The notes beneath the pieces were generated by a model. It was not told the DNA's origin and did not search any database. It saw nothing but the letters and a program-made list of their open reading frames with translations. A stretch of 64,000 nt of DNA from Teratosphaeria epicoccoides. Taxonomy: Eukaryota; Ascomycota; Dothideomycetes; Mycosphaerellales; Teratosphaeriaceae. Of this stretch, positions 11,100 through 21,420 are shown piece after piece (position 1 is the first letter of the stretch; each line of letters starts with the position of its first letter). The DNA is taken from assembly GCA_021401465.1 (NCBI GenBank), contig JADDMT010000098.1, positions 45,198 through 109,197 on the forward strand, written 5' to 3'. The position numbers were made by a program, and so were the translations under genes.

Positions 11100-12132
11100 G
11101 CTCGCAGCTGTGATGGATGTAAAGCTCGACTGACGAGTCGGCAAGGCTATGCTCGCTGCAGCTGTCCAATGCCTGTCCAAGCTGTGGATGTGTGTCGCTG
11201 ATTCGTGTTTCAGGCGGAGGCGCTCTGTGACGTCGAAATCGAGCCGTTGAACTTCCAGTGACGGTCCGCGGGGCGACTGTATCGCCGGGGCATCGATCAG
11301 AAAGGATATGTGCAAAACTACTGAGGCTTGGACTGTTTCTAAGAAGATGTTCAGGAGAGCCGTCTTTTTGGCGGAGACTGTCAACAAGGACGCTGGGCTG
11401 TGCATCGGGGCTAAACGCGCATCCCTGCTCGCGCTTGCCAAAGCAGACGGCGCTTGCCCGGCTCGATCGACCCCACTTGCCCACTTCACGAGACAACCAC
11501 GGACCACGGTCCACAAGAATGTACAAGAATGTACTAGTATACTCAAAGCACACCAGCAAGACCGAATGACCTCCTCCGCGCCCGCACATGTACACTGGAA
11601 CGCACATGCCAACGGGACTGCAATGGACACGACGTGAAACTGTGCCTCGTCATGGATCGCGCTGCTCGCAGTGCCCTCAAGCGGGTCGGTGCTTTGCGCA
11701 TGATAGGTGGCACTTCTAATATGGGAGAGTCAGAGTGCTCAGACTACATGTAGGTGCAGGATGCTTATTACGCACTCAACCTGGATTGACCGCACAGCCA
11801 AAGAAGGCGCATGGATTACTTGCTGCTGTCATGTCTGCTGCAGCCCTGTCATGACCTCGTGGGTCGTATTCATCATCTCCCGTGCCACGCCATATGCTCC
11901 TTTCCGGCTCATTGCTCTTCGTCCTTGTCGTCATCGTCATCCTCGTCGTCGTCGTCGTCGTCGGCATCGTTCTGCCGTATTCTTGTTGTCGTTTAAACTG
12001 CCGTATTCTTGCCACCGTCTCCGTGGTAGTCGTCTTCGTTCATGCTCCTCTCTTCACAGCGCCCAATATGCCCATTCCTTCGTCTCACCGCCTCGCATCC
12101 ATTAATCCGTCGTACATCCACCCTCCTACTCC
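11100..12132. other. Intergenic with GTC-type trinucleotide run
   Basis: Holds the leader and promoter of the minus-strand gene at 10308-11099 and the 3' side of the gene at 12133-12893. A GTC/TCG trinucleotide microsatellite with interruptions lies at about 11920-11975. The open frames over it translate to Asp, Val or Ser runs and are repeat artefacts. No other feature is seen. Confidence 0.5.
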
Positions 12133-12893
12133 TCATTCCCCATTGCCCTCACTCATCAAACTTGTCAAGCTCGTCGTTGGAACGAGCCTCTGCGCGCCCT
12201 GCGGGCGCAGCGGGCGCTCAGCCAGCTGGTGTCGCGCAAATGGAAGGCCATCGTGAGCATTGAGGTATGCTGGTGGTTGGAGGGCGCCGTCGACTCTGTG
12301 AATCCTGATGCCTTGCGTTGTGTTGCGGAAGACAGCTCTTGGCGGTAACGCTGGCGGTGATGATGAAAATACGACTTCCGAGCGGAGAGGCGAGATCATG
12401 AGCGGGTTCGGGTGGTTTTCGAATGGTGATGTTGGGCTCCTTTGTGCGTTGTGGCGGTCGATGGTGTATGCGAACTCGTTGTGATTGCTAGATGAAGTAT
12501 GTTGGGTCAATGGTGTGTCGTGGTCGTCGATGGGCGAGTAGACGGCTGGTGGTTCTGTGACACGACCTATTGTTAGTCTGTTGGTCCTCTCTGTCAGTTT
12601 TGGTGTTTCTTGCCTTGGAGGCTGCCGTCCTGAGTGATCTCGTCCAGCTCAACTTCGTCGTGAGCTCCTGGACTTCTTGTGAGGTTCGACGCAAGTCTGT
12701 GGCTGATGGCCGTGGCGGCACCGAAAATGATGAAGAAGAGGACAATCGACCAAGAGACGGGCAGGCAGACGCGGAGAATGGTGGCGGCGTTGGAGTTGTG
12801 GTCGACGTCGACAAAGAAAGTAGTGGTCAGGATGCCGCTCAGGAGGGAGAAGCCGGAAGCAAAAAGAAGCCATGTCCAGGCCGCTGGTGCCAT
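12133..12893 (-). CDS. Two-pass membrane protein with a GC-AG intron, 237 aa
   Basis: Exon 1 is 12893-12614 and exon 2 is 12566-12133. The 47 nt intron has the non-canonical donor GCAAGA after AAG, a branch sequence CTAAC and acceptor AATAG. Splicing joins SLQG to RVTEPPAVYSPIDDHDTPLT and yields 237 residues, while reading through meets a stop at once. The N-terminus MAPAAWTWLLFASGFSLLSG starts a transmembrane helix (about 4-25) and a second helix lies at about 39-63 (LPVSWSIVLFFIIFGAATAI). The remainder is a polar, probably cytosolic tail. No family is recognised. Frames upstream of the Met lack an ATG, which fixes the start at 12893. Confidence 0.75.
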
Positions 12894-13415
12894 TATGCCT
12901 GTTCGTATGCGAGTGTCAGTGTTCCGATCGATATTCAGCAAGCGACGGGAGCAGCAATTGCAGTGGTGACGGCTGAATGATGGAAAGGAGGTCTGAAGGT
13001 GTAGTTTTTTGTAGAAGACGTGAAATTATCACAATTGCTCAACCTCACTTGCGAGGATAGTTTGCAGGTGAAGTGATCTTGATACCAAATGGCATGCGTG
13101 AGTGTAGAGGGCATTGCCGAAATACCGCCTGGGAACTGGAAGTGAACTTACAGCAAACATGACCACATCCATCTGCCATCAACCCTCAACCCGTCAAAAG
13201 TCATATCACACCGGTGACTGGTAAGCTTGATTTCGTATACGGACTCCTGATACCGCAGTCACTCGTCGACGGTAAGACCAACCCAGCTGACAGATTGACT
13301 CGCATGCCTGTCTGATACTCTAGAACTGTGCACACGTGATCAGTACCTTCACTGATGCATACATACCTCTGTGCTGTATCATACTTTTAGTATCCCCACT
13401 ACACTCGGACGAACC
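12894..13415. other. Intergenic, no gene seen
   Basis: 522 bp between two minus-strand genes; promoter of the two-pass membrane protein and terminator of the nucleolar protein gene. Nothing else is apparent. Confidence 0.45.
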
Positions 13416-14882
13416 TCACACAAGCCTCCGATTCAACCGCCTATTCTCCCTCTGCCTCTTCGACTTCCTCTCCTCCCTCCTCCGCTTCTTCCACCCCCGA
13501 TTCAAATCTCCTCGATGCTCATAGAACCACTTCCTAAAGTCGCTCTCCTCCCTCTCCCCTTTATCCGCACCTTCTCTTGCTGCGCCTGCGACAGCGTCTT
13601 CCTCCTGCCCTCCTACCTCCACATTTTCATCCTCAGCCTCATGGCTGTTGCCACGAGCGAAGGGTAAGCTGAATTTGCGGCAAATAGCTGCGGTATCAGG
13701 GGTAGGGGCTGCGGAGCGGATGCTTCGCCACTCCAGATCTTGCTTTGTGTGCGGAGTTTGGGGCGGTAGGGCAGCAACGTGATCTGCATCATCCATTTCC
13801 TCGTCTGCGGCGCCCGGGCTGAAGAAGGTGAAGGACGTGTCGATCGGTTGAGGTTTAGGTTTGAATGCAGATTCTGGGTTCGGGGCGGGTCGCTTGAACA
13901 GCGCTTCCAGCGGGTGGACTTCTCCTGCCTGCTCAGGACTTACAGCAAAGCTGTCTACAATAGCTGCAGGCGACGTTGCTGCCCCGGCTGCGGGTACTGC
14001 AGGCGTCTCCTCGTCCGCCTCGTCGTCTGAGGATATCGCACTACTCTCGCTGAGCATGGACAATTCCGATGAAGATTCTTCAGCAGTCTCGACAGCTGGG
14101 TCTACGACTGGTACTGATCGCCCGAGGGAGTTCTCTTTGACTTCCTCTGCCTTGGCTTGTTTGGGCCTCTTCGACACCGGCGCAGCTTCGACTACATTGC
14201 CGTCCTCATCTAACCATCCTTTGCCCTCCTCAAATACGACAGCCGCCTTGCACTTCACGCCCATACTAGACGCGGGCAACTTCTGCACCTTCTTGCCTTC
14301 CTGCACAAGTACAGTCCGCTTGCCTTTCTTGTCTTTCTTCTCTTTGCTCTTACAACTCAGCACCTTCTCTTTCTCCACCGGCACAGAATTCGGCGGCACC
14401 AAAACCTTGAACTTCATCCTTTTCCCCTCGATCCCAACCTCCCTCTCCGCCTTCCGTTTCCTCGACTTCTTCTCGTCCTTGCCCTCCGTCCAACCGCGCT
14501 TCACATGCCTGGCCCCTTCCAACGCATGTCCAGGTAGTACGCCCTGCTCTTTCTTCTTCTTCCTTTCCTTCCAGGACTCCTTTCTTGCCTGCTTCTCATC
14601 CGCCTCCTCAACCTCTCTGGCTTGGCGTTTCTTCTCCGGCTTGGCGTCCTCGATCTTGATTTTGGTTCCCTTCATTAAACTCCCATTCAACTTGTTCTTC
14701 AGCTTGTCCGCTTCCACGGCCGGCAACTCAACGTATCCAAAGCCGCGCTCCGGAAACGTCTGCACGGCGTGAAACGAGATCTTCGTGGCTTGCGACTGGA
14801 GCGAAGGCGAGACGAAGCGATCCAGCAATTCTCTGGAGAAAGGCGTAATGTGTAGCCTCTTGCGCTTTACAGTGTCTTCCAT
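13416..14882 (-). CDS. Nop8/NOL8-like nucleolar RNA-binding protein
   Basis: A 488 aa single-exon protein. Residues 1-80 resemble an RRM, with an RNP1-like RGFGYVELP at about 46-54 and a closing basic strand KGTKIKIEDAKP. A long Lys/Arg/Glu-rich region with nuclear-localisation-type clusters follows. An acidic Ser/Asp/Glu segment (about 265-300) leads to HPLEALFKRP (about 330), and the C-terminus is very basic, with DFRKWFYEHRGDLNRGWKKR. This order (RRM, basic middle, conserved KWFYE-type tail) is what I associate with the fungal Nop8/NOL8 group, which acts in 60S subunit assembly in the nucleolus. The RRM is weak, so the family assignment is moderate although the gene itself is clear. Confidence 0.8.
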   Translation of the reverse strand: MEDTVKRKRLHITPFSRELLDRFVSPSLQSQATKISFHAVQTFPERGFGYVELPAVEADKLKNKLNGSLMKGTKIKIEDAKPEKKRQAREVEEADEKQARKESWKERKKKKEQGVLPGHALEGARHVKRGWTEGKDEKKSRKRKAEREVGIEGKRMKFKVLVPPNSVPVEKEKVLSCKSKEKKDKKGKRTVLVQEGKKVQKLPASSMGVKCKAAVVFEEGKGWLDEDGNVVEAAPVSKRPKQAKAEEVKENSLGRSVPVVDPAVETAEESSSELSMLSESSAISSDDEADEETPAVPAAGAATSPAAIVDSFAVSPEQAGEVHPLEALFKRPAPNPESAFKPKPQPIDTSFTFFSPGAADEEMDDADHVAALPPQTPHTKQDLEWRSIRSAAPTPDTAAICRKFSLPFARGNSHEAEDENVEVGGQEEDAVAGAAREGADKGEREESDFRKWFYEHRGDLNRGWKKRRREERKSKRQRENRRLNRRLV

Positions 14883-15104
14883 ATCTACACTGAATCTCGT
14901 ACGACCTCAACGCTCATGACACTCGTTGCACACGTCCAGCCGCCGCTCTGCAGCATCAGCCACACTCGCTATGCCCGCGAATGCAGTTGCATGAAGTCCT
15001 GTATCGGCCCGCCTTTGTTTGCTTACGTTAGCTGAACATCGCGACTTCAGACTTTCATGTGATATGGAAGTGTGCATAACATTAGCCGTTGCCTCGCAAG
15101 GACA
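14883..15104. promoter_or_regulatory. Short divergent promoter
   Basis: The 222 bp between the divergent starts at 14882 and 15105 must serve both the nucleolar protein gene and the small membrane protein gene. No TATA box is obvious. Confidence 0.4.
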
Positions 15105-15594
15105 ATGGCGACGCGATCACACGGGCAGTATATCCTGATCTTCCTCTCATTTCTCGCGATAGCTCTGGCAGCCTGTAAATGACCTTTTCGTTCCATACAT
15201 TCTCCGCGGACCACTGACACCCGCCCCAGCACCAACATCCTTCTGCAAATGTACCTGCTTCACGAACTCCACTATCATCCCCCTCGATCAACCCGAATCC
15301 GGGTCGAAGCTATCCATCGACACGGGCTCTGATAACCCAAGAGGACGCACCTGCAACGATTGCAATAAGCAGTTCTGTTTGGACTACCATCTGCCTATCT
15401 GTTCGGGCGCGAAAGAGGACGACGTCTTCACCACATGCTTCCAGAGAGACAGTACCAAAGATCAAGCGGTGGTATTCATCTTCATATTCGCGACGGGAGG
15501 GTTGTTAATATGGGCGGCGGTCAAGCCTTGGGTGCAGAAATGGAAGGAAGGACGGCACGATTACGTGCCAGTGGGTGGGAGTGGGCAACAATGA
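15105..15594 (+). CDS. Small secreted-type Cys-rich type I membrane protein, 144 aa
   Basis: Exon 1 is 15105-15174 and exon 2 is 15230-15594. The 55 nt intron runs GTAAAT to CCCCAG with a CTGAC branch. The product has a signal peptide (about 1-22), a luminal or external part with eight Cys (residues 29, 31, 33, 65, 68, 73, 81, 93) and an N-glycosylation site in FTNST. A transmembrane helix lies at about 103-121 (VVFIFIFATGGLLIWAAVKP), and the short basic tail ends GSGQQ. Without the splice the signal peptide is lost, which supports the model. The SFCKCTCFTNSTIIPL block looks like a conserved uncharacterised fungal family. Location is probably the secretory pathway; function unknown. Confidence 0.82.
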
Positions 15595-16031
15595 GACAGT
15601 GAAGAGGAATCCTGCGAAGAGTCATTGGCAATGGAATCAAGTTGCAGCCCTGCGACCTACTGAGCCTCCGGAGGACCCCGAGTCGGCCCCCCCCTGTCCT
15701 CAGCCGTTTTCAAGTCATCATGGTATGCAGTGAGCAGCCCAAGATCACCCAATTGAATCTTTCCCAGGCGCTATCGTCCATCATTCACCCTCGTGTGCGC
15801 CTGTGGAGGGCAATGCAACGCCACTCCCCTCAAGCTATTGTGAGTGATGTATTGCATCGACCAGTGCGTAATCTCAAGTGCGATGAGCCGCTCTTCTTCA
15901 CTCTGAGCTTGAAAACGCGCGCACATTGCTTCCTGGCGTCTGCGATTGTTCTCCCGCCACCTGCGCATCTCGTCCTGGCGGCTGACTGAATCCTGCCGGC
16001 TTTTCCGCCTGCCTTGCCAGGACAGGAAGAG
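15595..16031. other. Convergent intergenic region
   Basis: 437 bp between the 3' ends of a plus-strand and a minus-strand gene, so both terminators should be here. No additional gene or repeat is seen. Confidence 0.45.
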
Positions 16032-17336
16032 TCAGGAGATGGTTAAGCCGCCGACGAAGATGGCGACGGCAACGAGGACCCACGTCGTGGTTCTGTTGCC
16101 GCTGTTCATCATCGAGACTGCAGCAGTGTCCTTGGCCGCGGCCGCGTTACCGCTGATCGCGGTTGGGTCGCCACTGATCGCGGTCGGGCAGGGCGGCATA
16201 TTGATGGTGCTGACGCTTGGGCATGCGGTCGGCCAGTCGTTCTGGGCCGAGAAAACCGACGTGTCGTACGAACTGTAGCAGCTTGCATTGAAACCTATCA
16301 AAGCGTGACTCAACGCAGTGCCAGTGGCTGTCACACTGGAATTGTTCGGCAGGAACGTCGCCGTCGCACTCGCGCTTGCAATAACGCCAGCGCTTGTGAT
16401 GTTCAGCGAGAACGCAGCGTCGCGGTCTGCGGTCCCATTGGCTGTGGCGGACGTTACGGTGGTGGCGTCGTAGACGGTTACTGAAGCACAGATTGACTGT
16501 CAGTACAGAGCTCGTCGCAGTATTTGGTCCATTTTATTGCTCACCGGTCGTGTAGAATGTCGATGTGCTTGTGCTCGTGATATTGGTCACCGAGTCCGGT
16601 TGGCGCTTCCCTAGGTGGAAGTCTCCAAGGTCGAGCACTGCAGTGTGCTTGATAATGGTGCCGTTGCTGCTCTCAGTCGCGTTCGTCGTATTGACTGCAG
16701 TGACTTCGCTGCGAGGATAGATCGACAGCCAATAGTCAATGTTGCACCCACCCTACATCAGGTCAGAGAATGTCACAAGTCACTGCTCATTGCGCAGACT
16801 TACCCAGTAGATCACCTCGCCAGAGGCGGCCTTGCCACCCTCGGCTCCACCGCACTCCCATAGCAGTGACATGTAGGAGGTCGTGCACTCGGTCTTATTG
16901 ATCACTTGAGTGCAGTTTGGAAAGGCGATGAGTGAAATTTCGATGTCCTTGGTCAGGAGCTTACCCATGTTGGCCTGCTCGGAAATGGCGACGCCGTCCA
17001 CAGACGCGCAAACGCCCTCGACATAGGTGAAGGTGGTCTGTTTGGCTGGTGTGTCAGTGCGCGTGTGTGAGCAACAGTGTCGCGTTTCAAACTTACCGCG
17101 TAGTCGGCGTACGCATCGCCAGCAGTGTTATTGCACTCGACGAGATAATTGCCTGGCTCAACGTCGCGCTCTTGCGACTGGTGAGTAATCTGGTCCGCAA
17201 AGATCTGGTCGGCATTGCCGAGAGTGATGAGGCCCGCCGTGCTGTCTGCCGCCGCCGCCGCCATGTTTGTCAGTGATGGCTTACCTGTGGTGAGAACGAG
17301 GCCACTCAGAAAAGCGGCAGTCGCGCTGTAGCGCAT
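16032..17336 (-). CDS. Secreted or GPI-type surface protein, four exons, 376 aa
   Basis: Exons are 17336-17097, 17037-16804, 16752-16545 and 16480-16032. The introns (59, 51 and 64 nt) all have GTAAGT or GTGAGC donors and CAG/TAG acceptors, and the sum is 1131 nt in one frame. The N-terminus MRYSATAAFLSGLVLTTG is a signal peptide. The body has paired Cys, many N-x-T/S sites (NNTAG, NCT, NKT, NAT, NGT, NIT) and Thr/Ser-rich stretches. The C-terminus NRTTTWVLVAVAIFVGGLTI is a hydrophobic tail fitting a GPI-attachment signal or membrane anchor. No known domain is recognised. An additional optional in-frame intron of 39 nt may lie at 17246-17284, just after the signal peptide. Confidence 0.8.
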
Positions 17337-17589
17337 GGTGATTGATGCGGTGTGTAGATGCTTGGAGCTGTATGCGAACGGGCGTTGCTGAGCGGAGAGA
17401 TGGAAGATGCACGTGAAAGGAGCGAATGTACGGTGGAAGGAGGATACAGAAGGAAGAAATTTGCTTTGAGGTGAGCTGGTTGAGTCGTGTGACCACCAGC
17501 GGGAGCCTTTAGCGTGCCTTCCCAAACAATGCTGGCAAGAGCGAGCGGGTCGGTGTAACACTAGAGAGCTCTCACTCGTCACCGGCCTT
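17337..17589. other. Promoter side of the surface-protein gene
   Basis: 253 bp upstream of the minus-strand start at 17336. The surface-protein reading frame extends into it without an initiator of better quality. The degenerate repeat tract begins at its right edge. Confidence 0.35.
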
Positions 17590-18045
17590 TACCGTTAATG
17601 CTATCAATCGATTCGTTGACTGCCTGATGCAGTTGATTGCTGGAATGATAACTTGTCTCGATTGAAGCGATTGATTGATGGCTTGAATTGGCTAATACGC
17701 TTGACTGCTCTGATAGCTTGACCCGGTCGACGCGGAGCTTGAATTGGTCGACGCGATTCAGTGCTTACTTGAGAGGCTTTGACCTCATTGATGCGATTGA
17801 CTGCTTGTCTCAAAGGTCTCACACGTTGACATGGCTGACGGGGGTGACGGCTTGTTTCGATGTCGGCGACTGCTGAAATGATAGTGTGACTTAATTGACA
17901 CAGTTGACTGCTTGCATGGAATGCTGACTCGGTTGATACAATTGACTGTTTGGCTGACAGCTTGTCTTGAATGACACAATTGACTTCTTATCTTGAGACG
18001 TTGACTCGAGTGATGCGGTTGACGTGCTCAATGCTGGTTTAGGGC
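17590..18045. repeat. Degenerate TTGACTG-rich repeat tract
   Basis: About 450 bp made of imperfect copies of a unit around TTGATGCGATTGACTGCTTG. Clear copies start near 17612, 17699, 17787, 17902, 17941, 17980 and 18010, with variable spacers of about 15-45 bp that often contain TGAC, CTTGTCT or GGTTGA. The spacing is irregular, so it is a decayed minisatellite or a pile of short insertions and not a clean tandem array. Frames crossing it repeat peptides such as QAVNRIN, which are an artefact. The same core occurs at several other places in the window. Confidence 0.7.
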
Positions 18046-20236
18046 GGGTGACCATCGCTGTCTCGCTTTTGGCGCTGCCACACAAGGACTATTATCCAGT
18101 CTTTGCTTCCTGCTTTCAGTTCGTCTACTTACCGCCGTCGGTGCCGGCACCGTCCTCCGCAGCCTCCTTCTTGGCTGTCTTCTGCCGATTTTTGGTATCG
18201 CGCTGAGCCTCGTCTGTAGTTGGGCTATCGTCAGGACTCCCGTTGTTGCGCTTGTTCTAGCCCTTCTCACTGCCTGACGACAGCTGCTTCGGCTTTGCGG
18301 AGCGCCTATCGTCTATGCCCGAGGCCCTCCCAGAATGCCTTCACCTTGCCTATGTCCAAGACAAAGTGCTCTAATTAGGACCACTAAGACTCTTATTAGG
18401 CCTGGAGTGACTGCGATGTCGGATCATTCGGTCTATCTCAAGTCCTTTGCCTGATTCGTCAGCGCTGGTAGCGCCATGAAATGCTCGACGGATTCTTGAC
18501 GACATGCTAAGCAATTTACCCTGTTGAGCAAACGAGAAGAGGAGGTCACATTCAGACGTCTCTTTGATGGTGTCTGACATGTCTTCAAACCCCTCGTCCC
18601 TGGCTCTTGTACTTTATTATGTGAACATAACGAGATTGGCCTGGCCCGCGAGGCCTGCCACCAAAAGACGTGATATGCTCATCGAATATCTTGAGCACCA
18701 TATCCGCGACTGTTCTAGTGGTCATTGACTTCTCCGTTTCGACGTGACTTCATGTGTTGGTGTGAATCTGCGATGTGGCTCTGTCGTGCAGTGCTTGATT
18801 GGAGGTGTTGTTGTGATGCCAGTGAATTGTCGTCAGCGGGACGTGAATGAGCTTCTTCTCTGGAGCATTTGGCGCCGCGGACTGGGTCGAAAATGTACTC
18901 GCATTTCGTCATGTGGCCGATGGAGGCCAAGCCACAACAACGGTCAAGGTTAGGGATGACGGGCCAGATTGTCGCTTAAAAGTCAACAACATGGTCTGGA
19001 TCCAGCTCGACGATGTTCTGCTTCTGTGGGCCACAACTCATGTTCTGAGAACTGCTGTACGATGGGTGACTATCGTTGTCAGAAAACTTTCCTGATCAGG
19101 TACATCGAAGTCAAGAAGCCATGGGCAATCGCCTGGCTCCTCCTTGCCCAGAATGCCGACAGACACGTAGTCAACCATGGGCATGATTGGTGCACCAAGT
19201 TGACCTCAGCAAGGACACTACTAAATCGGTCTTCATCTGCACCGGTCCTCTCATCAAGGCTCCAAGACTGGTAATGCAAAGGACCAAAAGGGACAGTTCA
19301 GTCTGCCTTCTGGTGTCACACAGCTCCCGTCCGATACGAAGAACTTTGTGGAATCTCTGACTAGCCCATGGAACCCACAGTCAGCAGACCAGAGTCGACA
19401 CGCCCTATGAGAGAGCATTTGAAGGCTCGGGTTCCGGGCGGGGCATTTACCCATTTTTGGAAGCTATACGGCTCGACAGCTTTAGAGCCGTTGACTGCTG
19501 TCCTGGTGGCGTGACTTTGGCGGAGGCGATTGACTGCTTGTCTTGCGGACGTCGCTTTTTGGAGAGCATGAAATACTTCGAGCCAGTGGTTGCGGAGAAT
19601 GACGGCTTGGCTCGGCTGAGGTGCTCGACAACTTGTTCCAGGGAATGATGCGATTGACTGCCTGATAATGACGAGGCGACTGCTTGAAGCGCTTGGCTGT
19701 GCGGGAGACGGCTCAAGAACCGCTCACTGAGATCCTTCGGACAATCGTCGATCAATTACTTGACCATTTGGGACGGTTGACTTCTGGTTCCATCGCTGAA
19801 TGCTATGCGTCAGCAGATCACATCGCGAAATACTATCAGTCAGCCGACCGCGGCAAGTCAACGAACATGCACGAGGTGATCGATCACGTGTCGCAACATT
19901 TAAGAGCTTGCATCAGAGGATAAATCGTGAGGTCACTCTGTATCATGGAACGTCTTGCCCCTGAACTGCCCCATTTGCACCAGCCAGCACCTACAATCAG
20001 TCATTCACGAACACAGCATCTGCGTTGATCAGTCACCTGACCTCTTTGAATAGTCTTGCGGGTTAGATATACTTGCTGTTTGAGGCAGGATTGGCAATGC
20101 ACTAGCTTGGGTCGGAAACGTGTTGCCAAAGTCGTCCAATCGATGGAGCAACTCCTCGGCATCGATCGCCATGCTCTCGAATTCTGGACAGCATCTGTCG
20201 CGTGCCACCAGGTATCACGAAATAAGGCGGCCATTT
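18046..20236. other. Gene-poor tract with a second TTGACTG block
   Basis: About 2.2 kb with no intact gene. Open frames are short and switch strand and frame, suggesting either non-coding or decayed sequence. A second block of the repeat family lies at about 19480-19700, with cores near 19489, 19529 and 19650, including GATGCGATTGACTGCCTG. I see no RNA gene. The right end abuts the 3' end of the DUF2458 gene. Confidence 0.45.
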
Positions 20237-21067
20237 TTACGCATCCCGATAGAGCGTCTCCAAATGCTCCACCATCTTGCGCTTCAACGCCAGCATCTCG
20301 ACTTGCGTGACCAGCTGACTGTGTGGTAGCCGACCCGCCGGCACCTCACCTTTCGCAGTCTTCTTTCCCTCATCCAAGACTAAGCTCGGATCTGTGCCGA
20401 AGAAAGGCACTCCCAGACCCTTCAGCTCCGCCGTCATAGCCTCCTCCATCATTACCTGCGCGCCATAGATCTTACGGTCCAAGGCAGTAAGCTCTTTCTC
20501 CTTCGTAGCCTCATCGTCGACACCATCTTCTCCCTCAGCAACGCCACCGTTAAGATTGGCGAGGATAGAAGCTACTTGGCTTGAGCTACTTGGTCCCGTG
20601 GCATGAGCCCTCTTCATTTCCTGACGCTGCTGGTACCACATCATCTCGTTCTTGCGCTGATTTTCAATCATCTGTATGCGTGTCAATGGGCTCCAAGACA
20701 TGACTCATGACAGGGTGCTGGATCGTACCTTCCTTATTCGGTGCTCGAATTCGGCATTTTGCTGGGCAATCTTGGTCACACATCGCAGGGCATCTTTCCA
20801 CACAGTGATCGTTGCGGGATCTATCATAACCATGGGCGAGGCGGTAGCGGTGCGATTCTGGGGTTTGAGTCGCCGGTCATGCGACTTCAGTAGAGGGCCA
20901 TATTGCGGTGTGGAGCTCTGAGTGCGCTCGACAGGCGTAGGTGGGGCTTGAGGCGCTGCCTCGTACGGGCTATGTAGGTCTGGCTGGATCACAGGATGGA
21001 TCGCTGGAGCAGTACTCTGTGACAAAGTGGCGAGCAGATTTTGGAGTTCTGGCGATAGTTGAGACAT
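20237..21067 (-). CDS. DUF2458-family protein, 257 aa
   Basis: Exon 1 is 21067-20729 and exon 2 is 20671-20237. The 57 nt intron runs GTACGA to ATACAG and joins HRIRK to MIENQRKNEMMWYQQRQEMK. The N-terminal third is Pro/Ser/Thr-rich. The core begins ATITVWKDALRCVTKIAQQN and continues with the charged, Trp-containing helix after the splice, then a Lys/Glu helix with LDRKIYGAQVMMEEAMTAEL, and ends LALKRKMVEHLETLYRDA. This helical pattern (Trp-x-x-Ala-Leu, then Q..E..W) is what I know as DUF2458, a fungal family of unknown function. The divergent neighbour starts 353 bp away. Confidence 0.82.
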
Positions 21068-21420
21068 CCCGCGCAGACTGTCCAGACCGAAGCGCGCAGA
21101 AGAGCAAGCTCCACCAGCAATGCAGCTACCGCACTTACAAGCACACCGTTGATGTGCTCCCCTGTCTGACCAACGGTAGAATAAGCCAAAGTGAAAGTCG
21201 GGAAGGTAGCTTCAATGTCGCCAGGGCGAAGTTGAGCTCTGGAGGCTCGGGAAGCCGCGGCGGCGTCTTACCCAAAATGGAAGAATCCATCATCGACAAA
21301 CATGAAATATCTCTCCATCCACTCATCGCCACTCCAACGATATCTCATTCGCTGACGCTCATTACTCTTCAGCGTCGTTTGGAACGGTCTAGTACCTGGG
21401 TACGCACGATATACGCCAAA
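21068..21420. promoter_or_regulatory. Divergent promoter region
   Basis: 353 bp between the divergent starts at 21067 and 21421. The plus-strand frame stays open through it, but the sequence has poor coding character and several better-placed stops in other frames. I treat it as promoter and leader. Confidence 0.4.

Noticed and set aside
11100..11630. 177-codon N-terminal extension of the gene at 10308-11099
   Set aside because: The composition changes at the Met at 11099, and the upstream part carries no conserved-looking segment. Treated as leader.
11776..12015. Asp/Thr- or Val-rich frames over the GTC trinucleotide run
   Set aside because: Translations of a simple repeat in several frames; no gene.
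16690..16725. TTGACTGCAGTGAC in the surface-protein gene as another copy of the repeat family
   Set aside because: It lies in coding sequence (TAVNTTN region), only a single short match; chance is likely.
17590..18045. CRISPR array
   Set aside because: Repeats are degenerate, spacers are irregular and repeat-like, and the DNA is fungal.
20941..21420. 160-codon N-terminal extension of the COX14-like gene
   Set aside because: It overlaps the first exon of the divergent DUF2458 gene and has no protein-like pattern. The ATG at 21421 has a good context.
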